This document shows positions 37,199-50,992 of a stretch of DNA of 64,000 nucleotides, piece after piece. The translations under genes and the position numbers were made by a program. This stretch comes from Ophiosphaerella korrae (Eukaryota; Ascomycota; Dothideomycetes; Pleosporales; Phaeosphaeriaceae): assembly GCA_028456385.1 (NCBI GenBank), contig JALNQF010000078.1:122588-186587 (forward strand), given 5' to 3'. A model generated the notes under the pieces. It was not told the origin of the DNA and searched no databases. It saw only the letters and a list, made by a program, of their open reading frames with translations. The first letter of the stretch is position 1; every line of letters begins with the position of its first letter.

Positions 37199-37655
37199 TA
37201 TTATAGTAGTAATAAGAGAAACTAAGATAGAACTAATTAGTCTACGCTTAGCTACTAATAAAGTATAGGATAAGTAGGGTAATAACTTATAAGATAATAA
37301 GTTTAACTAGGAAGCTAACTATAATATAGATACGTAATAAATTTATAAATTTATAATCTTAGTAAATACAAAGTTATAAAGCTATTATATAATAAATTTA
37401 TAAATTTATAATCTTAGTAAATACAAAGTAATAAAGTAGCTAAAATATTATTACTATATAGTTAGTAGTAATACGTATTATTAAGATAGTATTAGTAATT
37501 TAATCTTTTAACTATAGAACGCTAATACAAGATAGTTATAAAATATCTTCTATTAATATTAGTTATTACTAACTACTTATATAAGCTTTACTATTAACTC
37601 CTAATTTACTAATACCTTAATAGCTACTAGTAGACAACGTAGGTAGCCTATTATA
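37199..37655 (+). repeat. LTR B, 457 bp, shared by elements 2 and 3
   Basis: Near-identical to LTR A over its full 457 bp. A purine tract flanks its left side and a second gag leader follows directly on its right, so it serves as 3' LTR of element 2 and 5' LTR of element 3. Confidence 0.88.
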
Positions 37656-40600
37656 CTTTACTAATTTAGATATTAGGAGAAGTAAAGCGTAAGTAGCGTA
37701 TAGTCTAGCTAACACGATAGTAGAAAGTTTAACTAAAAAGAGAGGTAAAGCACCTCTAAGTAGTTATAAGTTAGATAGAACTAACTAGGTAGTAGTTAAG
37801 ATAAACTTAAATAACCTAATTACTAAGAAAAGGAATATACAACTAATAATTAACGCCCTAGAAACGTAGAATAAAGAACTACAAGATTACGTTAAGTAAA
37901 ATAAAATTTAAATTAAGGCTATTATAGAAGGATAAAACTAGATAGAATAAATTACCTAGAGACTAAAAATAAGTACGATAAAGAAGCTACCTAAGATACC
38001 TATACTTAAGAAATTTAATAAAATAAACGAAAAATTAAGACCCTTTATAGTAGTAGTATAACTATAGATTAACGTATAAGTACTATACTTTAATAGAGAT
38101 AATAAAAAGGTAATATATATTAGAATATACTTTAAAGAAGACGTAATAAGATAGTTTAAATCCTACTAGATAGATTATATAATACACGCACTAAGAATAT
38201 AGAAAGATAAAACTATAGCTATCTTTAGAAGTTATAAATACTTTACTAAACAAATAAAAGTAGTATTTAGTAATATAGATATTACCTAATAAGCTAAAGA
38301 AAAGCTTAAAAGGCTTATATAATACAAGAGTATTTCTAAATATATAGTATAGTTTAAATAACTATTAGAGAATATAGAATAAAATAAAGTATTACTAATA
38401 TTATAATTTAAATAAAGATTAAATTTAAAAATCTAATACAAGATAATTTATATAGAGAAACTAAGAATACTAGAAGCTTTAAAATAATAGGTAATATAGA
38501 TAGATAATAACCTTTAAGAATAGAAGAAAAATAAATATAGAAGATAACCTAGAAATTAAGACGCTAGAGACCCTATAATCTTTAACACTAATAAAGATAA
38601 GAAATTTAAAAAGAATAAAGACTTTACGTACTTTAGATATAGTAAGAAAGGCTACTACGTAAAAGATTATAAGTTAAAATAGAAAAAGAATATAATATAT
38701 TATAAATACAAGAAACTAAGATACTTTATAAAAGACTATAGAAGTAAAGACCTAAAGAAAGAAATATAGTTAAAAATAACTAAGAATAAAAAAGAAGTAC
38801 TTAAGATATAAGCTAAACTTTAAGAAAAGGTAGCTAAGAGTAAAGAAATATAGTATATAATACTCTATTAGACCTTTTATTATAAAGATAACTATAATAT
38901 ATATCTTTCTAGTAAATAGAGAGTAAGATAGTTTTTATAAAAGAATAGAGTAGTAGTAATAAAAGAAAGAATAAAAGTATAGCTAGAAGAAATAGTATAT
39001 ATAATAGACTTACTAATAGAAGATTTAGAAGAGGAAGAACCCTAGATACTATTAATCTAGGCCGAAGGACTAGTATAAGATAAAGAGACTATAATAGTCT
39101 CTTCTAAAGAATTATAAGGAGATAAGAAATAAACTAATATAAGAGGTACTAAGTACGCCTAGTTAAGAGTATATAGCTATAATAGCTATATAATAATAGA
39201 TATAAGGAATAAAACAAAGAATAGAAATTTATTTAGAAATACTTACTAGTTATAAGTATAGAGGAAGCGTATAAAGACTAAAAAGAACGTAATCCTAAAG
39301 TAAAGAAGTTTATAACGTTTTAATAATAGATAGAATAATATATAGTTATAGTAAGTAGAATACCTATATAAAAGGAATAGTAGTTTCTTATAAGAAAAAT
39401 ACAATAGATTAACAAAGCCTATATACTACAAGTACTAATAGTATACTATATCCTAATAAATACAAGACCTAGAATAGATAGTTACTAAGTAGGGGACGAC
39501 GAAAGAATAAACCTAGAATACCTAGTATACACTAAGATATTATAGATATTATACTTAAATATAAATTACTATATATATAGAGAACTTAAAGTACAAAATT
39601 ATATATAGCTTATACAAAGAAAAGAATATAATTACGTAAACGTAATTATAAGGAAAAATATCTAAGGTTAAGAAATAACTAAAATACTTAACAAAGAATA
39701 TACAGTAATTAGACTAGGCTCTAAACTATCTAAAGAATATATCTAAGAGAAACTATAGTATAAATATACCTATAATAAATATCTAAAACACGAGAACTAT
39801 AAACGTAAAATAAGATAATAGCCTAAAAAAATAGATAATTTAGAGAAAGACCTAAGTAAGAAAAGCTAGAAAGTATAAGAGGCCTATATATTACAAAAAT
39901 AAGTATATACTAAAGAAAGAGAGTATAAATAATAATTAATAGTAGAGCTATAAGGAACTTTATATCTAAGAAGTTTGTAGAAAGCTAAAGAATAACTTAT
40001 ACTATAAAGAAGTACTCTTAACAACTAAGTATAATTAAAAGAAAACTATTCTAGGAACTAATAAGGTTTAAAACAACACCCTCTACACTAAAGCTAGAAG
40101 AATTAGAAATTAAGAATATAGTTATAGATATAATAATAATTAATAATAAACAAGATATAATACTAGAAATACTATAGTTATAGATAACTAACCTAAGAAT
40201 TAATTAGAGAATAGAGAAAATTAGCTACCCTAAGAAAGAAATATTAAAAGCTAATATAATTACATACAAAAGAAAATTCCTAGAAGAATATAAGAAATAG
40301 GAAAATTAACTTATAGAACCTAATAACTACCTCCTAGACTATTAAATATAGGACTTAGTAATAGACCTAGAAGAAGGAAAAAATATAAGATAAAGCCTAG
40401 TCTATTAAAAAACTAAAGAAGAATTAAAGATTAAACGCGTATTTATATAAAAAGTAATAAAAAAAAGATAGATATAAGAATCTAAATCCTTAGTAGCTTA
40501 TAAACTTATATTTATAGATAAAAAAGAGATAGAAGATAAAAGACTTTGCGTAGATTTTAGAAAAACTAACGTAATAATAGATAAAAACTAATACTCCTTA

Positions 40601-42095
40601 CTACGTATAGATAAGATACAAAATAGGCTATAGAAAGTACAAATCTTTACTAAACTAGATATCTAAAATACCTACTACTAGATTAGAATTAAAGAAAGTA
40701 ATAAGTAGAAAATAGTATTTAGAATACAATATAAACTATTTAAATATATAGTTATACTCTTTAGATTAATAAATATACTAGTAGTATTTTAAGAAAGGAT
40801 AAATATAGTCCTAAAAGAATACCTAGACGTATTTATATTTATATACCTAGACAATATCTTTATATTTTTAGAAATAGAGGAAGAATATATATAGTATATA
40901 TATAAAGTACTAGAAAGATTAGTAGAAAGTAAAATATTTCTTAAAATAAGAAAATACAAATTTTATATAAAAGAAATAGACTTCCTAGGATTTATTATTA
41001 AACTAAGAAAAATACAAATAGATCTAAACAAGATTAAAATAATCTAAGAATAGCTAATACTAAAGAACCTACAAGAAGTATAATCATTCTATAGATTAGT
41101 AAACTTTTATAGAAAACTAATAGTAAGATAGTCTAAAATAATAGAACTACTTACAAAACTTATAAAGAAGGATATACTATTTAAATAGACTTAGGAATAT
41201 AATAAAGTATTTAGTTAGATTAAATAACGTTTTATAGAAAACCTAGTTATTAGAATATATAACCTAGAACTACTAGTAATAGTAAAAATAGATATATCTA
41301 ACTTAGTCTATAGAATAGTACTAATACAAGAAGACTAAACTATAAAACAAGAATATTTAGTTAAATACTTCTCTAAGAAAATAAAGCTAGTAGAGCTTAA
41401 CTACCTAATTTATAATAAGGAGATACTAGTAATCTATAAAGTATTAAATAATAGAGAGTATACTTATAAAGAGTAAAATACTAAATAAAAGTCTATATAG
41501 ACTATAAGAATTTTATACGATTTAGAATAACTAAAGACTTATTATAACGCTATATAAGATAGTAAGAGTTCTTATTAATATTTAACTTTAAAGTTATATA
41601 TATAAAAAGGAAAGATAACTAATTTATTAATACCTTTAGTAGAAAACTAGACTTATAAGAAGAAGTAAACACTACTAGTATAGTTCTAATTAAGAATAAA
41701 GAAAGATATTTAGTCCTAAATATACTAAAAATAGCTATAATACTTAAGAGAAAAAGTAGCAAGCTAGATAAATAAATTTAAAAAGAAATAAGAAAAGCTC
41801 TTAAAGAAATAAAGAAACTTAAAATCTAAGAAGGTATTATATAAGCTTATAAAAGAACGTATATTCTAGGGAAAATATAAAGAGAATTTATATAATAATT
41901 CTATAAACTACTAGTATATAGATATTAAGGAATTAACAAAATACTAGATAGACTACTAAGAGATTACTATATCTTAAGAGTAAAGTAACTAGTAATAGAA
42001 GTACTACAAGACTATATAGAATACTATAGAAATAAGTATAGTAGATACGTACTATATAAAATACTATAACTAATTAAAGTACTAAAAAGACCTTA

Positions 42096-42525
42096 TATTA
42101 ACAGCTTACTAGAGTCGACTTCCTAATAGCCTAAATAAGTATTAGTAGATTGTAAGGTAATAGTAAAAGTTTATATTATAATCTACAATAGGCTATAAAT
42201 AATAGAAGATATTTTGCAACTATCTTTATATTATTACTTGTAGTTAATAATTAAATTACTAATACTATCTTAATAATACGCGTCGCTACTAACTATATAC
42301 TTGTCTTAATCTATTAATCTATTACTACTAAGAATAATAGATTATAGATTACCTTAATCTATAATCTATTAACGCTAAGAGTCTATAGATTATAGATTAC
42401 CCTAGGTATCTTAATTATATATAGTTTCTTAATTAAGTTTATATTCTTTATATTTATAAGAACTTAATCTTTTAGTTGTAAGGCTAATTAGTTCTATCTA
42501 TATCTCTCTTGTTACTATTGTAATA
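42096..42525 (-). repeat. 3' LTR of N1, 430 bp
   Basis: Begins TATTAACAGCTTACTAG and ends TATTGTAATA on the plus strand; pairs with 55729-56158 at equal length. Confidence 0.87.
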
Positions 42526-43962
42526 CTATCTCTTCTTCTAGGTAGGTCCTTATTTATTTATCTTAAAGCTAAGGTTATTAACCTACTCTCTTTATTAATT
42601 TCTAGTTCTTTATTACTCTCTATAGTTACCTCTTCTATACGTTGTTAATATCTTCTTACTAATTACGTATTACGTAATAGTGTTAAAATATTTCCTTATT
42701 CTTATTATACTTCTTCTAAGTTAAATCCTAAGTACTCTCTTTGTATAGTTTCTATAAATAATAGTAGAGCTTACAAAGTATATATCTATATAAACGTTTA
42801 TAGTTCTTATAACGTATTAGGTATCTCTCTTATAGAGTATATATTTATTATACTTATTTTTACGTCTAAGCTTAATAATAATAGGGAGAGCTATTAACTA
42901 AGCTTAAGAGAAATTACTATCTTAAATTATAAAGGCTAAAGCTAAGCGTAAGTAGATCTAGGAGCTTATATAGAGTAAGCTAGTAGAGAATTAAGCTTGT
43001 CTCTCTTATCTTTATAAGATAAAGGCGCTAAATAATAAAAAAGTAGCTGTATAGTTAATAGCTCTAGAAGCTAAGCTAGACTTAGATAAGGTATTTAGTA
43101 TTACTATAGTAGGTCCTATATTAGGCACTCTTATTACCTCTCTATCTAGTAATAGTAATATTAGTTCTCTTAGTTTACTACTAGGCGTTCTAAAGGGTTT
43201 TAACTTTAGAAGTCTTTTAGTTTCTTAAAGTAGTTAAGATTGTCCTCTAGTTCCTATATTTCTTCCTATAGTTGTCCTTTTCTATCTATACCTATCTATT
43301 TTACTAGATAGTAGTTTCTACTATTATAGAACTAGTATACTAGGATTTCTTTAACTTCTTATTCTTCTTATTCTCTATATATATCTACTTTGTATACTAG
43401 TAGTTTTACGTTTTATAGTACTATCTTAAGTAGTACTATATAGAAAGTTAGGTATATCTTTATTTTATTTAGTAGCTTTAGTTTAAATATAACTAGCGTA
43501 ACTTCTTTCTTAATTTTATATAGTCTTATCTTAACGTAGTCTAATTTTAAGCTTAGTCTCTTACTCTTAATATTTTTCTATACTAACTATACTTTTTCTC
43601 TCTTTCTAAATTAGGGTCCCTCTTTATATTTCTTATTATAGTACTTTGCTATTTAATTATATAGGAATTCTATATCTTATCTTAATTACTTATATATATC
43701 TTTAAGTCTATTAGTAAAGTTTTCTCTTTTTAGAAACTAAAATATCTCTAGTCTTAGTATTCTATATATACTAGAGTTAAATCTATAGTTTATAAAAAAA
43801 GGTAATACTTCTATTATCTTATTCTTTATACTATTATATACTAACTATACTATAGGTAGTAACTATACCTAGTTATTCTAGTTATAATTAAAGTAGTATC
43901 TTAAGTATTATTCTACTATCTAATTTATACGTTCTAATTATCTATCTATCTATAAGTAGTAT

Positions 43963-44393
43963 TATAACAAGTCTCCTATTATTAACTATAAGTACTTATC
44001 TTAGAAAGGTTAGTAGATTACAAGGTAATATTAAAAGTTTATATAGAGATCTATAATAACTATAAATAATAGAAGATATTTTGCAACTATCTTATATTAG
44101 CGTTCCGTAGTTAAAGGATTAAATTACTAATACTATCTTAATAATACGCGCTACTACTAACTATATACTTATCCTAATCTATTAATCTATTACTACTAAG
44201 AATAATAGATCGTAGATTACCTTAATCTATAATCTATTAACGCTAAGCGTCTATAGATTATAGATTACCTTAGGTGTCCTAATTATGTATAGTTTCCTAA
44301 TTAAGTTTATATTCTTTGTATTTGTAAGAACTTAATCCTTTAGTTATAGAGCTAATTAGTTCTATCTATATTTCTCTTGTTACTATCGTAACA
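43963..44393 (-). repeat. 3' LTR of N2, 431 bp
   Basis: Begins TATAACAAGTCTCC and ends CTATCGTAACA. Pairs exactly in length with 50562-50992. Confidence 0.9.
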
Positions 44394-47300
44394 CTATCTC
44401 CTCCTTTAGGTAGGTCCTCGTTTATCTATCTTAGAGCTAAGGTTATTAACCTACTTTCTTCGTTAATTTCTAGTTCCTTATTACTCTCTATAGTTGCTTC
44501 TTCTACACGTTATTAATATCTTCTTACTAATTGCGTATTACGTAATAGTATTGAGATATTTCTTTATTCTTATTATACCTCTTCTAAGTTAAATCCTAAG
44601 TACTCTCTTTATATAGTTTCTACAAATAATAGTAGAGCTTATAAGGCGTATATCTGTGTAAACGTTTATAGTTCCTACAACGTGTCTAGTGTCTCTCTTA
44701 TAGAGTATATATTTATTATACTTATTCTTATATCTAAGCTTAATAATAATAGGGAGAGCCGTTAACTAGGCTTAAGAGAAATTACTATCTTAAATTATAG
44801 AGGCTAAAGCTAAGTGTAAGTAGATCTAGGAGCTTGCGTAGAGTAAGCTAGTAGAGAATTAAGCTCGTCTCTCTTATCTTTGTAAGATAAAGGTACTAAA
44901 TAATAAGAAATTAGCTGTATAGTTAGTAGCTCTAGAAGCTAAGCTAGACTTAGATAAGGTATTTAGTGTTGCTGTAGTAGGTCCTACGTTAGGTACTCCT
45001 ATCGCCTCTCTATTTAGCGATAGTAATGTCAGTTTTCTTGGTTTGCTACTAGGCGCTCTAGAGGGTTTTAACTTTAGAAGTCTTCTAGTTTCTTAAGGTA
45101 GTTAAGGTTATCCTCTAGTTCCTATATTTCTTCCTATAGTTGTCCTTTTTCGTCTATACCTATCTATTTTACCTAATAGTAGTTCCTGCTATTATAGAAC
45201 TAATGTACTAGGATTTCTTTAACTTCCTATTCTTCTTATTCTCTATACGTATCTACTTTATATACTAGTAGTTCTATATTTTGTAGTACTATCTTAAGTA
45301 GTACTACGTAGAAAGTTAAGTATATCTTTATTTTGTTTAGTAGCTTTAGTTTAAATATAACTAGCGTAACTTCTTTCTTAATTTTGTATAGTCCTATCTT
45401 AACGTAGTCTAATTTTAGGCTTAGTCTCTTACTCTTAATATTTTTCTGTACTAACTATACTTTTTCTCTCTTTCTAAATTAGGGTCTCTCTTTACGTTTC
45501 TTGTTGTAATATTTTACTATTCTATTATATAAGAATTCTATATCTTGTCTTAATTGCTCGTGTATGTTTTTAAGTCTATTAGTAAAGTTTTCTCCTCTTA
45601 AAGACTAAGATATCTCTAGTCTTAGTATTCTATATATACTAGAGTTAAATCTATAGTTTGTAAAGAAGAGCAATACTCTTATTATCTTATTCTTTACGCT
45701 GTTGTATACTAACTATACTATAGGTAGCAATTGTACCTAGTTGTTCTAGTTGTAGTTAAGGTAGTATCTTAAGTATTGTTCTACTATCTAATTTATGCGT
45801 TCTAATTATCTATCTATCTATAGGTAATATACTATTAATATTGTATATTTAATTCCTAATTATGCTATTATCGTTCCCTATAGTTTTAATGTAAATCTTA
45901 CGTCTCTATCTATAATAATCTTATCTAGTAGTCTGTGTTAGCTAATTATAGTTCCTAGAACTTAGTATACTACAACTTCTATTCTACTTTTCTCTTTATA
46001 TAGTCTAAAGTATAAGTACTTTATAAGTTTATCTACTATTATTAGGATTCTGTTGTACTTAACTCCTAATATTAGGTCTTTTAACTTAGGTAGTTTTGTA
46101 ATAAAATCTATTGTAATAACTCTTTATAGTTATTCTAGTACTTCTACTAGTTATAGCTTCCTATATAGTATATGCCTACTGTGCTTATTCTTTTAGTATT
46201 CTATATAATCTCGTAGTACTTCTATTACTAGTTGTCTTACTCTTAAGATATAGTAATCTCTTAGTAGTCTATCTAGTATTTTATTAATTCCTTAATATCT
46301 ATATACTAGTAGTTTATAGAACTATTGTATAAATTCTCTTTATATTTTTTCTAAAATATATATTCTTCTATAAGCTTTTGCGAGGCTTTCTTTAATCTTA
46401 AGTTTCTTTATCTCTTTAGGGGCTTTTCTTGTTTCTTCCTAAATCTATTTATCTAGCTTACTACTCTTTCTTTCGAGTGTTGCGGCTATTTTAGGTATAT
46501 TTAGGACTAAGTATCTTTCTTCGTTCTTAATTAGAACTATACTAGTAGCGCTTACTTCTTCTTGTAAGTCTAGTTTTCTACTAAGGGCGTCTATAAATTA
46601 GTTGTCCTTTTCTTTTATATATATTATTTCTATATTAAATATTAACAAAAACTCCTACTATCTTGTATAGCGTTATAATAGTTCTTTATTTGTTATAAAT
46701 CCTATAAAGTTCTTGTAGTCTATATAGACCTTTGTCTAGTATTTTGCTCTTTGTAGATATACTCTCTATTACTTAAATACTTTATATATTACTAGTATCT
46801 CTTTATTGTAGATTAAGTAATTAAGCTCTACTAGCTTTATTTTTTTAGAAAAGTATTTAACTAAATACTCCTTTTTAGACTCTAGGTCTTCTTGTATTAG
46901 TGCTATTCTATAGACTAAGTTAGACGCGTCTATTTTTACTAATACTAGTAGGTCTAGATTGTATATTCTAATAACTAGGTTTTCTATAAACTTTCTTTTA
47001 ATTTTCTTAAATACTTTATTGCATTCTTTTATCTACTTAAATAGCGTGTCTTTTTTTATAAGTCTAGTTATTAGTTCTATATCTTTAGACTATCCTACTA
47101 TTAACTTTCTACAAAAGTTAGCTAACCTATAAAATTGTTGTACTTCTTTTAGGTTTTTTAGTATTAGCTATTCGTTAATTAATCTAATCTTTTCTAGGTT
47201 AATCTTGATTTTTCCTAGTTTAATAATAAATCTAAGGAAGTCTATTTCTTTTGTGTAGAATTTACATTTTCTTATTTTTAGAAATAGTTTATTTTCTACT

Positions 47301-50300
47301 AGTTTCTCTAGTACTTTGTGTACGTGTTGTACATATTCTTCTTCTATTTCTAAAAATATAAGGATGTTATCTAGGTATATAAATATAAATACGTCTAAGT
47401 ATTTTCTTAGTACTATATTAATCCTTTCTTAGAATGCTGCTAGTGCGTTTATTAAGCTAAATAGTATAACTAGGTTTTTGTATAGTCTATACTATGTTCT
47501 AAACGCTATCTTCTATTTATCTCTCTTTTTAATTCTAATCTAGTAGTACGCGTTCTAAATGTCTAGTTTTGTAAAGATTCTTACTTTCTATAGTCTATCT
47601 TGTATTACGTCTATTTATAGTAAAGGGTATTAGTTCTTATTTATAATTGTATTAGTTTTTCTAAAGTCTACGCAAGGTTTTTTATTACTTATTCTCTTTT
47701 TATCTACAAATATAAGTCTATGTGCTACTAAGGACTTAGATTCTTGTATCTATCCTTTCTTTAACGCGTTTTCGATGAACGTTTATTTAATCTTAGATTC
47801 TTCTTCTATTTTTCTATAAACTAGGCTCTATCCTATATCTTTATCTTCTTTTAGGTCTATCGCTAAGTCCTATAGTTAGTGTTTTAGGAGGTAATCTTTA
47901 GGTTCTATAAGCTATTTTTCCTATTTCTTGTATTCTTCTAGGAATTCTCCTTTATATGTAGCTATGTTAGCTTTTAATATTTCTTTCTTAGGGTAGCTAA
48001 TTTTACCTATTCTCTAATTAATTCTTAGGTTAGTTATCTATAACTATAGTATTCCTAGTATTATATCTTATTTGTTATTAATTGTTATTATGTCTATAGC
48101 TATATTCTTAATTGTTATTCCTTCTAGTTCTAATATAGAGAGAATTGTTTTAAATCTAATAGGTTCTTAGAATAGTTTTCCTTTAATCGTGCTTAATTGT
48201 TAAGGATATTTCTTTGTTGTATACCTTATTCCTTATGTTTCTACAAACTTCTTTAATATAAAGTTTCTTGTAGCTCTACTATTAATTATTAATTATACTT
48301 TTCTTTCCTAGTAAGTACTTGTTTTTATAATATATAGGCCTCCTACGCCTTTTAGCTATTCTTACTTAGGTATTTTTATAAACTATCTATCTTTCTTAGG
48401 CTATAGGCCTACTTTAAGCTTATATTCTTTATATTTTAGGTATTTGTCGTATATGCACTTATACTATAGTCCTCTTTAGACGTATTTTTTTAATAGTTTT
48501 AGACTAGGTCTTGCTACTATATATCTATCTTCTAGGGTTATTTCCTATCCTTAGATATCTTCTACTAGAATTACTCTTGTATAGTTATAGCCTCTTCTCT
48601 ATATAAGCTATATATTATTGTTTACCCTAGAGTTTCTATATATAATATAATTCTTATCTAGGTATAATATCTATAATACTTTAAAGTATGCTAAGTGTTT
48701 TAGATCTATTAGTTTGTTATCTCCTTCCTAGTACTTATCTTTTCTAGGTATATTTATTATTAGGATATAGTATACTACTAGTACTCTTAGTATGTAGGCT
48801 TTGTTAATCTATCGCATTTTTCTTGTAAAGTACTACTATTCTTTTTATATAGGTATTCTCCCTACTACAACTATATATTACTTTATCTATTCTTAAAATA
48901 GTGTAAACTTTATTTCTTTAGGATTGCGTTCTTTCTAGTCTTCGTACGCTTCTTCTATACTTATAACTATTAAGTATATTTAAATAAATCTCTATTCTTT
49001 GTTTTATTCTTCTATATTTATTGTTGTACAGCTATTATAGCTATATATATCTAGCTAGGTATACTCTATACTTCTTATACTAACTTATCTCTTGCTTTCT
49101 CGTAGTTCTTTAGAAGAAGCTGTAGTAGTCTCTTTATCTAGTGCTAGTCCTTCGGCCTAGATTAATAGGGTCTAGGGCTCTTCCCTTTCTAAGTCTTCTA
49201 TTAGTAGGTCTATTACATACGCTATTTCTTCTAGCTATACTTTTATTCTTTCTTTTATTACTACTACTCTATTTCTTTATTATAGGAAGTATCCTACTCT
49301 TTATTTACTAGAAAGATATATATAGTAGTCGTCTTTATAACAAAAGGTCTAATAGAGTATTACATGTTATATTTCTTTGCTCCTAGCTACCTTTTCCTAA
49401 GGTTTAGCCTATGCTTATAGTGTTTCTTTCCTTTTCTCTATTATCTTTAACTAAGTTTCCTTGTCTTTTTTATAGTCCTTACTTTTGCATTCCTTTATAT
49501 AGTATCCTAGTTTCCTATATTTATAATATACTGTATTTTTTTTCTTCTTTAATTAGTAGTCTTTCGCGTAGTAGCCTTTTTTGCTATAGTTAAAACACGT
49601 AAAGTCTTTATTCTTCTTTCTCCTTCTATTCTTATTTACGTTAAAGATTATAGGGTCTCTAGTGTCCTAGTTTCTAGTTTAGCTACTATACTTATTCTTT
49701 TTCTATTCTCGAAGGTTATTATTAATTTAGATTACCTATTATTTTAGGGCTTCTAGTGTCCTAGGTTTCTCTATGTATATTATTTTGTATCGAATTTTTA
49801 AGTTTAGTCCTTGTTTAAATCGTAATATTAAGGCTAACTTATTCTATTCTATATTTTATAATAGTTATTTAAACTATAATATATACTCTAAGATACTCTA
49901 GCTTTGTGTAAGCTTTTCTAGCTGTTCTTTAGCTTATTAGGTAATATCTATATCTCTAAATACTACTCTTATTCGTCTAGTAAAGTATTCGTAACTTCTA
50001 AAGATAGCTCTTGTTTTGTCCTTCTAGGTTATTAGGGCGTATATTGTATAATCTATCTAGTAGGGTTTAAACTATCTTATTGTATTCTCTTTAAGATGCA
50101 TTCTAATATATATTACCTTCTTTTCTTCTATATTAAAGTGTAGTACTTATACGTCTATCTAGAGTTGTACTAACACTATAAAGGGTCTTAATTTCTCCCT
50201 TATTCTATTAAATTTTTTAAGAATAGGTATCTTAGGTAGTTTCTTTATTGCACTTATTTCTAGTCGTTAAGTAATTAGCTCTATCTAGTTCTAGCTTTTA

Positions 50301-50561
50301 ATAATAGCTTTAATTTATACTTTGTTCTATTTTAAGTAATCTTGTAGTTCCTTGTTCTACATTTCTAATACTTCGATTACTATCTTTATATCTTCTTTGT
50401 CGTTAATTAGCTTGTTTATACGATCCTTAATTGTTTCCTATATAGTACTATCTAACTCGTAACTACTCCTAGGGGCTTTACTTATTAAACTTTCTACTAT
50501 CGTGTTAGCTAGACTATACGCTACTTACGCTTCGCTTCTTGTAATAACTAAATTAGTAAGG

Positions 50562-50992
50562 TGTAATAGGTCTCCTATTGTTAACTACAGGTACCTATCT
50601 TAGAAGAGTTAGTAGATTACGAGGTAATATTAAAAGTTTATATAGGGATCTATAATAACTATAAACAATAGAAGATGTTTTGCAACTATCTTATGTTAGC
50701 GTTCTGTAGTTAAAGGATTAAATTGCTAATACTATCTTAATAATGCGCGCTGCTACTAACTATATACTTGTCCTAATCTATTAATCTATTACTACTAAGA
50801 ACAATAGATCGCGGATTACCTTAATCTATAATCTATTAACGCTAAGCGTCTACAAATTATAGATTACCCTAGGTATCCTAATTATGTGTAGTTTCTTAAT
50901 CGAGTTCGTATTCTTCGTATTCGTAAGAACTCGATTCTTTAGTTATAGGGCTAATTAGTTCTATCTATATTTCTCTTGTTACTGTCGTAATA
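50562..50992 (-). repeat. 5' LTR of N2, 431 bp
   Basis: Begins TGTAATAGGTCTCC and ends CTGTCGTAATA; equal length to its partner. Confidence 0.9.

Larger units (their letters stand above)
30595..37655 (+). mobile_element. Ty3/gypsy element 2 (457-bp LTR family), first unit of the tandem array
   Basis: 5' LTR 30595-31051, internal 31052-37198, 3' LTR 37199-37655 (shared with the next unit). A possible 5-bp target-site copy CTTAT precedes it at 30590-30594; its partner is not visible because another internal region follows the 3' LTR. Plus-strand landmarks: gag with two zinc-knuckle relics (about 32,015-32,140), RT with YLDN for YLDD (about 34,240), RNase H (about 34,690-34,860), integrase (about 35,240-35,950), chromodomain-like segment (about 36,400-36,540), and a purine tract (37185-37198) next to the 3' LTR. 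All frames are broken by RIP stops. Confidence 0.85.
43963..50992 (-). mobile_element. Ty3/gypsy nested element N2 (431-bp LTRs), youngest visible complete insertion
   Basis: Inserted in N1 with a perfect target-site duplication AGTAT (43958-43962 and 50993-50997); 7,030 bp. Minus orientation: 5' LTR 50562-50992, zinc knuckles about 49,480-49,640, RT active site near 47,360-47,380, chromodomain about 45,090-45,240, purine tract 44394-44407 beside the 3' LTR 43963-44393. It keeps visibly more TG and CG on the plus strand than its host element, so it has been mutated less. Still dead: stops and lost Asp/Cys codons throughout. Confidence 0.9.

Noticed and set aside
49411..49593. 60-codon plus-strand frame inside N2
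   Set aside because: Antisense to the N2 gag zinc-knuckle region; no independent evidence.
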